From contig NZ_JAKYXC010000018.1 in NCBI RefSeq assembly GCF_022538185.1, positions 46,455 through 110,454 of the forward strand: a stretch of DNA of 64,000 nucleotides, written 5' to 3'. This DNA comes from Microbacterium sp. CFH 31415. GTDB taxonomy: Bacteria; Actinomycetota; Actinomycetes; Actinomycetales; Microbacteriaceae. The translations under genes and the position numbers were made by a program. Shown here in pieces: positions 45,962 to 56,922 of this stretch. Numbering within the stretch: the stretch's first letter is position 1; each line of letters opens with the position of its first letter. A model generated the notes under the pieces. It was given only the letters and a program-made list of their open reading frames with translations. It ran no database searches and was not told the origin of the DNA.

Positions 45962-46305
45962 CGGTGTTCCTTCATGAGAGAGGCGAGGGTGTCGGGCGAC
46001 AGCCCGAGGGCGCGGGCGCGGCGCGCGAGGGCGGCGATGTCGTCGTACAGCTGGGCGAGCGGGGTCGCGGCATCCGTCACCACAGCCCCTCTCCCGCGAC
46101 GCATGTCGACCAGGCCCTCGTCGCGCAGATCCTGGTAGGCACGCAGCACGGTGTGCAGGTTGACCCCGAGCGCGTCGGCCACATCGCGCGCGGACGGCAA
46201 CCGGTCGCCGGGACGGACCCGTCCAGTGGCGGCGTCGGCCCGCACCGAGGCGGCCACCTGCGCGAAGATGGGCTCGTCGCTGCTGGGATCGATTCGGATG
46301 AGCAC
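45958..46305 (-). CDS. GntR-family regulator, YtrA type
   Basis: 115 residues: N-terminal winged helix (PIFAQVAASVRADAATGRVRPGDRLPSARDVADALGVNLHTV, core GDRLPSARDVADALGV) and only a short two-helix C-terminus, as in YtrA-subfamily repressors. GTG start with TAGAAT (46312-46317) 6 nt upstream, so leaderless; that -10 is one arm of a TTCTA-N7-TAGAA palindrome, suggesting self-repression. Confidence 0.93.
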   Translation of the reverse strand: MLIRIDPSSDEPIFAQVAASVRADAATGRVRPGDRLPSARDVADALGVNLHTVLRAYQDLRDEGLVDMRRGRGAVVTDAATPLAQLYDDIAALARRARALGLSPDTLASLMKEHR

Positions 46306-46311
46306 GCGACT

Positions 46312-46329
46312 ATTCTATAACAAGTAGAA
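46312..46329 (-). promoter_or_regulatory. Palindromic operator over the gntR promoter
   Basis: TTCTA (46313-46317), 7-nt spacer TAACAAG, TAGAA (46325-46329). The minus-strand -10 TAGAAT (46312-46317) coincides with one arm, and the GTG follows 6 nt later. A bound dimer would block the promoter. Locally AT-rich in a very GC-rich setting. Confidence 0.6.
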
Positions 46330-46414
46330 CAGTGGATGGGACTCAGCGGCGAGGTTTGTCGCCGGGCGACAACGGATGCCGCATCCCTGCGGTGGCTTTG
46401 GCACCATGGCCGGC

Positions 46415-46888
46415 ATGCGCATCACTCCTCGTCGCCTTGCCCTCGGCATGAGCCTGTGGGCCCCGAACCTCTGGAGCGGCATCCGCGTGAAGAGGTTCGC
46501 CGACGACTGGACGAGCGCCACCGTCGAACTCCACGTGAACCTCATCACCCGCAACTACGTGAAGACGGCGTTCGGCGGCTCGATGTCGGCGATGACGGAC
46601 CCGTACTTCTTCATGCTCGTCATGCACCAGCTCGGACGCGACTACGTCGTGTGGGACACGCGCGGCGAGATCGAGTTCGTCAAGCCCGGTCGCGGCGTGC
46701 TCACCGCCCGGTTCGAGGTGCCGTGCGCGAAGGCCGACGAACTGCGCGAACGAGCCCGCGGAGGTGCGAAGGTGCTCGAATGGTTCGAGACGGAGATCAC
46801 GGATGCCTCGGGCGAGGTCGTCGCGCGCGTCCGGCGCGAGGTCTATGTGCGCGAGAAGAAGCGCGTCACCGCACAGGCCGCGCGCTGA
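46415..46888 (+). CDS. DUF4442 protein (hotdog-fold thioesterase-like)
   Basis: 157 residues. Family pattern ITPRRLALGMSLWAPNLWSGIRV at the start, RNYVKTAFGGSMSAMTDPYF in the middle (key parts TPRRLALGM and AFGGSMSAMTDP), consistent with a 4-hydroxybenzoyl-CoA-thioesterase-like hotdog fold. An ATG 9 nt upstream is possible; the inner one fits the family start and leaves CACCAT, a weak -10, 6 nt upstream. Substrate unknown. Confidence 0.88.
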   Translation: MRITPRRLALGMSLWAPNLWSGIRVKRFADDWTSATVELHVNLITRNYVKTAFGGSMSAMTDPYFFMLVMHQLGRDYVVWDTRGEIEFVKPGRGVLTARFEVPCAKADELRERARGGAKVLEWFETEITDASGEVVARVRREVYVREKKRVTAQAAR

Positions 46889-46929
46889 CGCGGGCCACGC
46901 ATTCACGGGCGTGCGCTAGGGTGCCCGGC

Positions 46930-48166
<1,237 letters not shown>

Positions 48167-48183
<17 letters not shown>

Positions 48184-49471
48184 GCTCGAGCGATCCCGGC
48201 GCGGCCGCGGCCGACACCGTCGCGAACGCCGTGTAGCCGTCGGCCGTCGCGCGCTCGAGAAGCGCCTTGAGGTTCTTCGTGCGGTGCTCCAGACGCACCC
48301 GCGAGCCCGCCCCGACGAGCGCGGCCTTGTGCGCGAGGAGTTCCGCCTCGGGCACGTCGCGGTCGTGCACGAGCACGACGGCGGGACGGGTGTCGCCGGC
48401 GGCCGCGTCGACCAGGTCGACGATCCGCTCGAACCCGATCGAGAAGCCGACCGCCGGCACGTCCTGGCCGAGGAAGCGGCCGATCATGCCGTCGTAGCGC
48501 CCGCCGCCGCCGAGCGAGTAGTCGGCCGACGGGTGCGCGAGCTCGAAGATCGTGCCCGTGTAGTACCCCATCCCGCGCACGAGGAACGGGTCGAACACCA
48601 GCGGGATGTCGGCCACCGCCCCATCGGTCGTGGCCGCGCCCCGCGCTGCCGCGACCGCGTCTCCGATGCCCACCAGGTGCGCGACGACGTGGTCCGGCGC
48701 GTCGGCGGGCAGGAGCTTGCGGACCTGACGCTCGCCGAACGGGCTGTGCTCGAGCGTCACTGGGCGGCTGAGGAATGCCTCGAACGCGTCGACGGCGGAT
48801 GCCGTGGCCCCGCGCTGGCGCAGCTCGGCGGCCACGCCGGCCGGGCCGATCTTGTCGAGCTTGTCGATCGTGATGAGCACCCCGGGACGCTCGTCGGGAA
48901 CGAAGCCGAAGCTGTCGAGCATCCAGTCGAGCACTCGGCGGTCGTTGATGCGCACGCTGCCGCCCTCGAGGCCCAGGGCGTCGAGGGTGTCGAGGGTGGC
49001 GACGATGAGCTCCGCCTCGGCGCGGGCCGAGGCATCCCCCATGATGTCGATGTCGCACTGCATGAACTGCCGGTAGCGGCCCTTCTGCGGGCGCTCGGCA
49101 CGCCACACCGGCGCGATCTGGATCGAGCGGAACACCGTGGGCAGCTCGCCGCGGTGACTCGCGTAGAAGCGCGCGAGAGGCACCGTGAGGTCGTAGCGCA
49201 GGCCCAGGTCGGTGAGCTGCGACAGGTCGTCGGCGGCCGCGCGCACGGCGTCGGCGTCGAGGCCGCGCTTGAGCACGTTGTAGGCGAGCTTCTCGTTGTC
49301 GCCGCCGATGCCGGCGTGGAGGCGGGCGTACTCCTCCATGACGGGGGTCTCGATCTCGTCGAACCCGTGCACCCGGTAGCGGTCACGGATGACGGCGAGC
49401 ACGCGCTCGCGGCGGGCCTTGTCGGCGGGGAGGAAGTCGCGCATACCGCGCGGCGGGTTCACGGATGCCAC
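48167..49471 (-). CDS. hisS: Histidyl-tRNA synthetase
   Basis: 434 residues, class II synthetase. Motif 1 region near GTRDFLP-like PRGMRDFLP, motif 2 WRAERPQKGRYRQF, His-specific LVRGMGYYTGTIFE and motif 3 VGFSIGFERI; the C-terminal anticodon-binding domain is complete. GTG at 49471 is chosen with a GGAAAG site; another GTG lies 9 nt inside. A pyrimidine-rich tract and a repeat element lie upstream. Confidence 0.97.
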
Positions 49472-49511
49472 GGCTCTATCTTTCCAGGTCCCGCGGCGTG
49501 CCCGTCGTCCG

Positions 49512-49548
49512 CCTCTCTCTCCCTCTCTCTCTGTCCCCCCCCGGCCCC
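49512..49548. repeat. CT-rich low-complexity tract
   Basis: Runs of CTCTCT followed by eight C residues (purine-rich on the hisS coding strand), within the hisS leader or promoter region. Confidence 0.6.
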
Positions 49549-49569
49549 GCGTCCGCCGCCCGCATTCGG

Positions 49570-49636
49570 CGAGACTGCATCCGTGCACCGAGAGCGCACG
49601 CCGAGGCTGCAGTCTCGGCGCACGAATGCAGTCTCG
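49570..49636. repeat. GAGACTGCAT inverted-repeat element (REP-like)
   Basis: Outer arms CGAGACTGCATCCGTGC (49570-49586) and GCACGAATGCAGTCTCG (49620-49636) match as an inverted repeat at 16 of 17 positions. Nested inside is the 20-bp near-palindrome GCCGAGGCTGCAGTCTCGGC (49600-49619; only the G/T pair is imperfect). The core GAGACTGCA therefore appears about three times in alternating orientation. It looks like a mobile palindromic unit, but copy number in the genome is unknown. Confidence 0.65.
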
Positions 49637-49645
49637 CGAACAACG

Positions 49646-49688
49646 GCGGGGCGCGGGGCGCGGGGCGCGGGGCGCGGGGGCGCGGGGC
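49646..49688. repeat. GCGGGGC heptamer tandem repeat
   Basis: Six consecutive GCGGGGC units (the fifth has one extra G), adjacent to the inverted-repeat element and before the mazG stop. Probably prone to length change and able to form G-rich structures. Confidence 0.8.
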
Positions 49689-49708
49689 GGGCGCGCCGGG
49701 GCCCGGCC

Positions 49709-50362
49709 TCAGTCGGTCTCGGCGGCGCGGATGGCGGACGACAGCGCGCGCAGACGCTCGCGCAGGGCCCGCTCGGCGTCCCAGCCGTTCGAGCGCGCCG
49801 TCGCCACGAGGGCGAGCAGTGCGTCGCCGAGCGCGGCCTCGGACGACGGAACCTGCCCGCCGGCGGGCGGGGCCGGCGCGCCGTCGACCTGGGCCGCCTT
49901 GCCCAGGAGCTTCTGCGCGAGCGCCAGGCTCGGCATCCGCTCACTGACCCCGTCGAGCACGCTGGTGCGCGCGCTCTTCTCGGCGGCCTTCGCGGCGTTC
50001 CAGTGCACGAGCACTTCTTCGGGCGTGTTCGCGACGGCGTCGCCGAAGACGTGCGGATGCCGCCGCACCATCTTCTCGGTCAGCCCGCGCGCGACGTCGT
50101 CGATGTCGAACGGGTCGGCGGGATCGCGCGAGGCGATCTCGGCGTGGAAGAGCACCTGCCACAGCAGGTCGCCCAGCTCCTCGCGGAGCTCGGCACGGTC
50201 GTCCTCCTCGACGGCGTCGATCAGCTCGGCGCTCTCCTCGACCAGGTACGGCACCAGCGCACGGTGGTCGATCTGCTGCGTCCAGACGCACCGGTCGCGA
50301 ACCGCGCGCATCGTGTCTGCCGCCTCCCGCAGCGGATCGGTCAGGGGCGTCGCGTCGGTCAT
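49709..50362 (-). CDS. mazG: Nucleoside triphosphate pyrophosphohydrolase MazG
   Basis: 217 residues, all-alpha NTP pyrophosphatase. The ExxE and ExxD metal motifs are in LVEESAELIDAV and EELGDLLWQVLFHAEIA; PFDIDDVARGLTEKMVRRHPHVFG is the classic following segment (key part KMVRRHPHVFG). It removes aberrant or oxidised nucleotides. Overlaps the nhaA stop by 4 bp. In mycobacteria mazG lies between mfd and eno. Confidence 0.95.
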   Translation of the reverse strand: MTDATPLTDPLREAADTMRAVRDRCVWTQQIDHRALVPYLVEESAELIDAVEEDDRAELREELGDLLWQVLFHAEIASRDPADPFDIDDVARGLTEKMVRRHPHVFGDAVANTPEEVLVHWNAAKAAEKSARTSVLDGVSERMPSLALAQKLLGKAAQVDGAPAPPAGGQVPSSEAALGDALLALVATARSNGWDAERALRERLRALSSAIRAAETD

Positions 50363-51552
50363 GCGATCTGTCCTTCGTGTCTGGAGGGCGGCGGCAGCTC
50401 GTCGTCGGCGGTCGGCGCCGCGCGGCGATGGTGACGCGCGCGCTGAGCCACCAGGATCGCCGCGAGCACGATCGAGATCATCGAGCCGCCGAGCACACCG
50501 AGTGTGGCCTCGTCTCGCACGAGCGGGTCGTCCGCGAACGCGAGCTCCGACAGCAGCAGCGACACCGTGAAGCCGATGCCGCCCAGGGAGCCGGCGGCGA
50601 TGAGATCGAGCAGCGACAGGTGCGGCGCGGCGCCGCGATTGCCGACCCGAAGCGAGATCCAGCCGGCCACGGAGATGCCGATGATCTTGCCCACCGGCAG
50701 CGCGACGAGCACACCCCAGAACGCCGGCGACAGCTGCGACGGGCTCACCGACGGAATCACGACGAAGGCGGCAGAGAACGCGAACAGCGGCAGGACGACG
50801 CCGTTCACCCACGGCTCCAGCGCGTGGCGCACGTGCAGGGCGGGCCGCTGCGCCATCGCAAGGCCGAGCGCGACGCCCGCGATCGTCGCGTGCACGCCGG
50901 ACAGATACACGAGGACCCAGGTCGTGACGGACAGGAGCACCAGGACGATGGCGATCGGCAGCCGGTTGCGCCTGTCGAGCTGGCGACTGAGGACGCCGAC
51001 GATCGCCACGGCCACCGCAGCGAGCGCGAGCAGCCCCACATTCACGTCGTCGGTGAACAGCACCGCGATGAAGATGATGCCGACGATGTCGTCGAGGATC
51101 GCGAGGGCCAGGAGGAAGATCCGGATGCCGGACGGCAGACCCTTTCCGAAGACGGCGAGCACGCCCAGGGCGAAGGCGATGTCGGTCGCGGTCGGGATCG
51201 GCCAGCCGTCGACCGCTTCCGATCCGCCCGCGAACAGCAGGAACACCGCAATCGGCACCACCACACCGCCCGCTGCGGCGATCGCGGGCTGCATCGCCTT
51301 GCGCGCCGAGTTCAATTCGCCGTTGGTGAGCTCGAACTGCAGTTCGACGGCGACGATGAAGAAGAAGATCGCGAGCAGGCCGTCCTGCACCCAGTGGCCC
51401 ACCGACATCTCGAAGACGCCCGGAATGCCGACGTAGGCGCCTTTCACCTCCGCGATCGCGGGGCCGAGGGGAGAATTCGCCAGCACGAGGGCGAGAATCG
51501 CCGAGGCCAGGAGCACGATGGCCGGAAAACGGGCGGAGCGGAGCAGGGACAC
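50359..51552 (-). CDS. nhaA: Na+/H+ antiporter NhaA
   Basis: 397 residues with about 11-12 helices. The transport-site aspartate pair is in LALAILDDIVGI, and TATDIAFALGVLAVFGKGLP is the conserved TM4 region (key part TDIAFALGVL). Uses the proton gradient to expel sodium in alkaline or salty conditions. GTG start with AAAGGA upstream. Downstream mazG is translationally coupled, an odd functional pairing. Confidence 0.96.
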   Translation of the reverse strand: MSLLRSARFPAIVLLASAILALVLANSPLGPAIAEVKGAYVGIPGVFEMSVGHWVQDGLLAIFFFIVAVELQFELTNGELNSARKAMQPAIAAAGGVVVPIAVFLLFAGGSEAVDGWPIPTATDIAFALGVLAVFGKGLPSGIRIFLLALAILDDIVGIIFIAVLFTDDVNVGLLALAAVAVAIVGVLSRQLDRRNRLPIAIVLVLLSVTTWVLVYLSGVHATIAGVALGLAMAQRPALHVRHALEPWVNGVVLPLFAFSAAFVVIPSVSPSQLSPAFWGVLVALPVGKIIGISVAGWISLRVGNRGAAPHLSLLDLIAAGSLGGIGFTVSLLLSELAFADDPLVRDEATLGVLGGSMISIVLAAILVAQRARHHRRAAPTADDELPPPSRHEGQIA

Positions 51553-51715
51553 GCGGGTCCTTTCATCGGAGTGGTCGGTCGGCGCGGCGGCGCATCGCCG
51601 ACCAGACTTCCCGGCACACCGTCGGCCAGTCTATCGGCGGCCCGCCACGCCGCCGCGGACGTCACACAACGCCCACACGGACGGCGGTCCGGTCCGACGC
51701 CAGTAGCGTGGACGG

Positions 51716-54388
51716 ATGCGCGAACTCACCCAGACCGAAGCGATCGACCTCGTCGGACGCTTCGAGGCCGAGCAGGAGATCCCGGAGCAGATGCGCGCGG
51801 ATGTGCGCATGCTCGGATCGCTCCTCGGGCAGGTGCTGCGCGAGAGCGGGTCGCCCGGCCTCTACGACGACGTGGAGCGACTGCGCATCGCGACGATCCA
51901 GGCGTACACGGACGAGACGCCCGAGGCGTTCGCACGGGCCGCCGCCATCGCCGACTCCTTCACGGTCGAGCGGGCCGACGAAGTCGCCCGTGCCTTCACG
52001 GCCTACTTCCACCTCGTGAATCTCGCCGAGGAGCACCAGCGCGTCCGCGTCCTTCGCGAGCGCGACGGTCGCCCCGACCGTGAGCGCGCGACCGACTCCG
52101 TCGCCGCCGCCTTCATGCGACTGGCCGCCGAGGTGGGCGACGACACCGCCCTCGCGCGACTGCAAGCGCTGAGATTCCACCCCGTGTTCACGGCGCACCC
52201 GACCGAGGCCCGCCGCCGCGCGGTGTCGACGAGCATCCGGCGACTGGCCGCGCTCCTCGAGGAGCACGACGCCTCGCTCCGCAACGGCGCCGACCAGCGA
52301 CGCGCCGAGCGGCGCATGCTCGAAGAGATCGACACCCTGTGGCGCACGGCGCCGCTGCGGCCCGAGAAGCCGTCACCGACCGACGAGGTGCGGGCTGTCA
52401 TGGCGGTGTTCGACGACACGCTGTTCACCGCCATCCCGCACGTGTACCGGCGCGTCGACGACGCGCTCCAGGGCCCGGCGGCCGGCGGCCGGGCTCCTGT
52501 GGTCCGCCCGTTCGTGCGGGTGGGCTCATGGGTCGGCGGCGACCGCGACGGAAACCCGTTCGTGACGGCATCCGTCACCCGCACCGCGGCGAAGATCGCC
52601 AGCGAGCACGTGCTGCTGGGGTTGGAGCGCGCGGCGAGCCGGATCGGCCGCACGCTCACCCTCGACGCGACCACCACCCCACCCAGCGCCGCGCTCGTCG
52701 CGCTCTGGCAGCGGCTGGCGGCGGCCGACGACGAGGCCGCGGCTGAGATCGCGAAGCGCTCCCCGAACGAGCCGCACCGCCGCATCATGCTGCTGCTCGC
52801 GCGCAAGCTGACGGCCACGCGCGAGCGCGACGCCGACCTCGCCTACCGCGACCCCGAGCAGTTCCTCGCCGATCTGCGCATCGTGCAGGACTCCCTCGTG
52901 CGGGCCGGGGCGGCCCGGCAGGCGTACGGCCACCTGCAGCAGCTCCTCTGGCAGGTCGAGACGTACGGCTTCCACCTGACCGAGCTCGAGGTGCGGCAGC
53001 ACTCCGCGGTGCACGCCAAGGTTCTGGCCGAGCTCGACGCCGCCGGGCCCCGCTCCGAGCAGACCGAGGAGGTGCTCGACGTCTTCCGGTCGATCGCCTT
53101 CCTGCAAGAGCGCTACGGCCCCCGCGCGGCCGGGCGTTACGTCGTGTCGTTCACGCAGTCCGCGGACGACCTCGCCGCGGTCCATCGTCTCGCGCGATAC
53201 GCGGCCGGACCCGACGGCGACGTGCCGGTGCTCGACGTGGTCCCGCTGTTCGAGACGTTCGCCGACCTGCAGGCGGCGCCGCGCATCCTCGCCGAGATCG
53301 TGCAGCACCCCGCCTTCGCCGAGCGCCTGACGGCGACCGGCCGACGGCTCGAGGTCATGCTCGGTTACTCCGACTCGTCGAAGGACGTCGGGCCGGTCGC
53401 CGCGAACCTCGCGCTGTACGAGGCGCAGGCCGCGATCGCCGCCTGGGCGCAGGAGCAGGGCATCGAGCTGACGCTCTTCCATGGGCGCGGCGGCGCGCTC
53501 GGCCGCGGCGGCGGTCCGGCGAACTCGGCGATCCTCGCCCAGCCGCCGCACTCCGTCGACGGCAGGTTCAAGCTCACCGAGCAGGGCGAGGTCATCTTCG
53601 CCCGCTACGGCGACCCCGCCATCGCGATGCGGCACATCGACCAGGTCGCCGCTGCCATCCTGCTCGCGTCGTCCCCCTCGAACGAGGAGCGCAACCGCGC
53701 CGCGGCAGAGCGCTACGCCTCGGTCGCGGCGACGCTGGACGAGGCATCCCGAGCACGGTTCTTCTCGCTCGTGAAGGCGCCCGGCTTCGCGCCGTGGTTC
53801 GCCCGGGTGACGCCGATGGAGGAGGTGGGCCTGCTCGCCCTCGGCTCGCGCCCGGCGCGACGCGGCCTGTCGGTCGAGTCGCTCGAGGACCTGCGCGCCA
53901 TCCCGTGGGTCTTCGCGTGGACGCAGGCGCGCATCAATCTTGCGGGCTGGTTCGGGCTCGGCACCGCGCTGGAGGCCGTCGGCGACGAGCAGCTGCTGCA
54001 GCGGGCGTACGACGAGTGGCCGCTGCTGCGCACGCTGATCGACAACGTCGCGATGAGCCTCGCCAAGGCCGACGATCGCATCGCGCGCCACTACCTCGAG
54101 CTGGGCGACCGCGACGATCTCGCGGCCCTCGTGCGCGAGGAGATGTCGCTCACCCGCTCGTGGGTCATCCGCGTCACCGGAGGCACGGAGCTGCTCGGCA
54201 ACAAGCCCGTGCTGCAGCGTGCGGTGAAGATGCGCAGCCCGTACGTCGACGCGCTGTCGCTGCTGCAGCTGCGCGCGCTGCGCGCCCTGCGCGACACTCC
54301 CGAAGGCGCGCCGGTCGATCCTGAGCAGCAGCGCCTGCTGCTGCTCTCGGTGAGCGGTGTCGCGGCCGGACTGCAGAACACCGGCTGA
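51716..54388 (+). CDS. ppc: Phosphoenolpyruvate carboxylase
   Basis: 890 residues, anaplerotic enzyme forming oxaloacetate from PEP and bicarbonate. Catalytic His in FTAHPTEARRR (about residue 160), GSWVGGDRDGNPFV, LGYSDSSKDVG (about 555), FHGRGGALGRGGGP, and the invariant C-terminal QNTG. ATG with TAGCGT (51704-51709) 6 nt upstream, so leaderless. Divergent from nhaA. Confidence 0.98.
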   Translation: MRELTQTEAIDLVGRFEAEQEIPEQMRADVRMLGSLLGQVLRESGSPGLYDDVERLRIATIQAYTDETPEAFARAAAIADSFTVERADEVARAFTAYFHLVNLAEEHQRVRVLRERDGRPDRERATDSVAAAFMRLAAEVGDDTALARLQALRFHPVFTAHPTEARRRAVSTSIRRLAALLEEHDASLRNGADQRRAERRMLEEIDTLWRTAPLRPEKPSPTDEVRAVMAVFDDTLFTAIPHVYRRVDDALQGPAAGGRAPVVRPFVRVGSWVGGDRDGNPFVTASVTRTAAKIASEHVLLGLERAASRIGRTLTLDATTTPPSAALVALWQRLAAADDEAAAEIAKRSPNEPHRRIMLLLARKLTATRERDADLAYRDPEQFLADLRIVQDSLVRAGAARQAYGHLQQLLWQVETYGFHLTELEVRQHSAVHAKVLAELDAAGPRSEQTEEVLDVFRSIAFLQERYGPRAAGRYVVSFTQSADDLAAVHRLARYAAGPDGDVPVLDVVPLFETFADLQAAPRILAEIVQHPAFAERLTATGRRLEVMLGYSDSSKDVGPVAANLALYEAQAAIAAWAQEQGIELTLFHGRGGALGRGGGPANSAILAQPPHSVDGRFKLTEQGEVIFARYGDPAIAMRHIDQVAAAILLASSPSNEERNRAAAERYASVAATLDEASRARFFSLVKAPGFAPWFARVTPMEEVGLLALGSRPARRGLSVESLEDLRAIPWVFAWTQARINLAGWFGLGTALEAVGDEQLLQRAYDEWPLLRTLIDNVAMSLAKADDRIARHYLELGDRDDLAALVREEMSLTRSWVIRVTGGTELLGNKPVLQRAVKMRSPYVDALSLLQLRALRALRDTPEGAPVDPEQQRLLLLSVSGVAAGLQNTG

Positions 54389-54437
54389 CACGCGCGTCGC
54401 TTCCGCGCATCCGGGCCGCCGGGGCTACCGTGGCCGC

Positions 54438-54608
54438 ATGGCACGGATCGTCGTAGCCGAAGTATGTCCCGACTGCGGGTCGCTGGATGTGCGCGCGAGC
54501 GAGCCCCGGTGGTTCCGCATCGAGCTCGAACGACGCCGCGACTTCGATGACGGCTGGGTCGAGCGCCTCGAATTCGAGTGCCGCGACTGCCGCGGGGTCT
54601 GGGACTGA
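54438..54608 (+). CDS. Small zinc-ribbon-like protein
   Basis: 56 residues with two CxxC pairs, CPDCG near the start and CRDCRG at the end, a likely zinc-ribbon. The linker is acidic/basic and hydrophilic (RIELERRRDFDDGW). I do not recognise a named family. ATG with TACCGT (54426-54431) 6 nt upstream supports both start and expression as a leaderless gene. 49 bp after ppc. Confidence 0.7.
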   Translation: MARIVVAEVCPDCGSLDVRASEPRWFRIELERRRDFDDGWVERLEFECRDCRGVWD

Positions 54609-54622
54609 AGAGCGATCTGCGA

Positions 54623-54646
54623 GGGATGCTGCGGCCGCGGCATCCC
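54623..54646. terminator. Bidirectional terminator, GGATGC palindrome
   Basis: Near-perfect palindrome gggatgctgcgg (54623-54634) and ccgcggcatccc (54635-54646), one G.U pair, between convergent genes. Confidence 0.65.
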
Positions 54647-54662
54647 GAACGTCCCTGCGCGA

Positions 54663-55262
54663 TCAGTCGAGCCGGCGGTCGTCGACGTGCCGGGCGAGGC
54701 TGCGCCCGTAGCGCTCGGTGAGCTGCACCATGAGGTCGGGCGTCTCTCGATCGAGGCCGAAGACGTAGCCGGGGAAGTCGAGCTCGCGCTGCGCCGCCCA
54801 GATCTCCTCGTGACGGTCCGGCGGGAGGATCTGCACCGGGTCTCCGATCGCGACCCAGCCGATGGGCACCGTCGATTCCGCCGGCAGGGTCGTGCGCAGG
54901 TGCACGACCCCGTTGATCCGCACCTCGCTGCGCGCTCCGATGCGCGCGCCGTTGAAAACGCGCGTGCCGGTGGCGAGGAAGACCTCGTCCTCGACGACGG
55001 CTCCCGAGACGCTGGCCATCGGCCCCACGAGGACATGGTCGGCGATGTGCACCGGATTCGTCGAGGTGGCGCGGATGAGGGCGTTCTCCATGACGATGAC
55101 GTTCGTGCCGAGCGTGATCGCACCGCCTTCGGCGGTGATGACGGCGCCGTGCAGCACCTGGCAGTCGGCGCCGATCTCGACGTCTCCGCTGATCACCGCG
55201 GTCGCCGCGATCACGGCGTCGGGATGGATGCGGGGCTGTGCCCCGAGGTGCTCGAACCGCAT
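54663..55262 (-). CDS. Left-handed beta-helix (hexapeptide) protein, gamma-CA-like
   Basis: 199 residues. Hexapeptide repeats run through about 10-135 (IHPDAVIAATAVISGDVEIG, in part IHPDAVIAATAV; later VLVGPMASVSGAVVEDEVFL in part). The overall layout matches the gamma-carbonic anhydrase/PaaY family, but the usual metal-ligand histidines (IGH...HGC) read VGP...SG, so zinc binding and CA activity are doubtful. ATG with GAGGAGG upstream. Confidence 0.82.
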   Translation of the reverse strand: MRFEHLGAQPRIHPDAVIAATAVISGDVEIGADCQVLHGAVITAEGGAITLGTNVIVMENALIRATSTNPVHIADHVLVGPMASVSGAVVEDEVFLATGTRVFNGARIGARSEVRINGVVHLRTTLPAESTVPIGWVAIGDPVQILPPDRHEEIWAAQRELDFPGYVFGLDRETPDLMVQLTERYGRSLARHVDDRRLD

Positions 55263-55483
55263 CGTTCCTCCTCGATCGGTGCCAGCGTAGCGGCCCGGAA
55301 CGTCACACGCCGAGACCCGGCACTCCGGCGGGCGTAGGCTGGAACCGCCCGTCTCCGGCGCGCTCTCCCGCGCCTGCCCCGGCGTCCCGTGTCACCCCGC
55401 GGATCGCCCGGATGCCCGCCCACCCGCGGGCACGGCCCCCACGGCGACGCGGCCACCGATCAGTCCCGAAGAAAGCTCCACCC

Positions 55484-56842
<1,359 letters not shown>

Positions 56843-56922
56843 CGCGCTGCGCTCGCTCGTGGGCGCCGCCGCGCGGCACGGCGACGGCGACCGCCGCGAA
56901 CCACGGCACGCCGGCTGCCGCG

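Noticed and set aside
49646..49688. GCGGGGC repeats as a CRISPR-like array
   Set aside because: Seven-base units without spacers; a simple tandem repeat. No cas genes nearby.
49472..49708. T-box or histidine leader before hisS
   Set aside because: No specifier stem, T-box sequence or His-rich leader ORF found; only a pyrimidine tract, the inverted repeat and the tandem repeat.
55345..55483. Glutamine or other known riboswitch in the gdhA leader
   Set aside because: No recognisable conserved core; the region is simply very C-rich.
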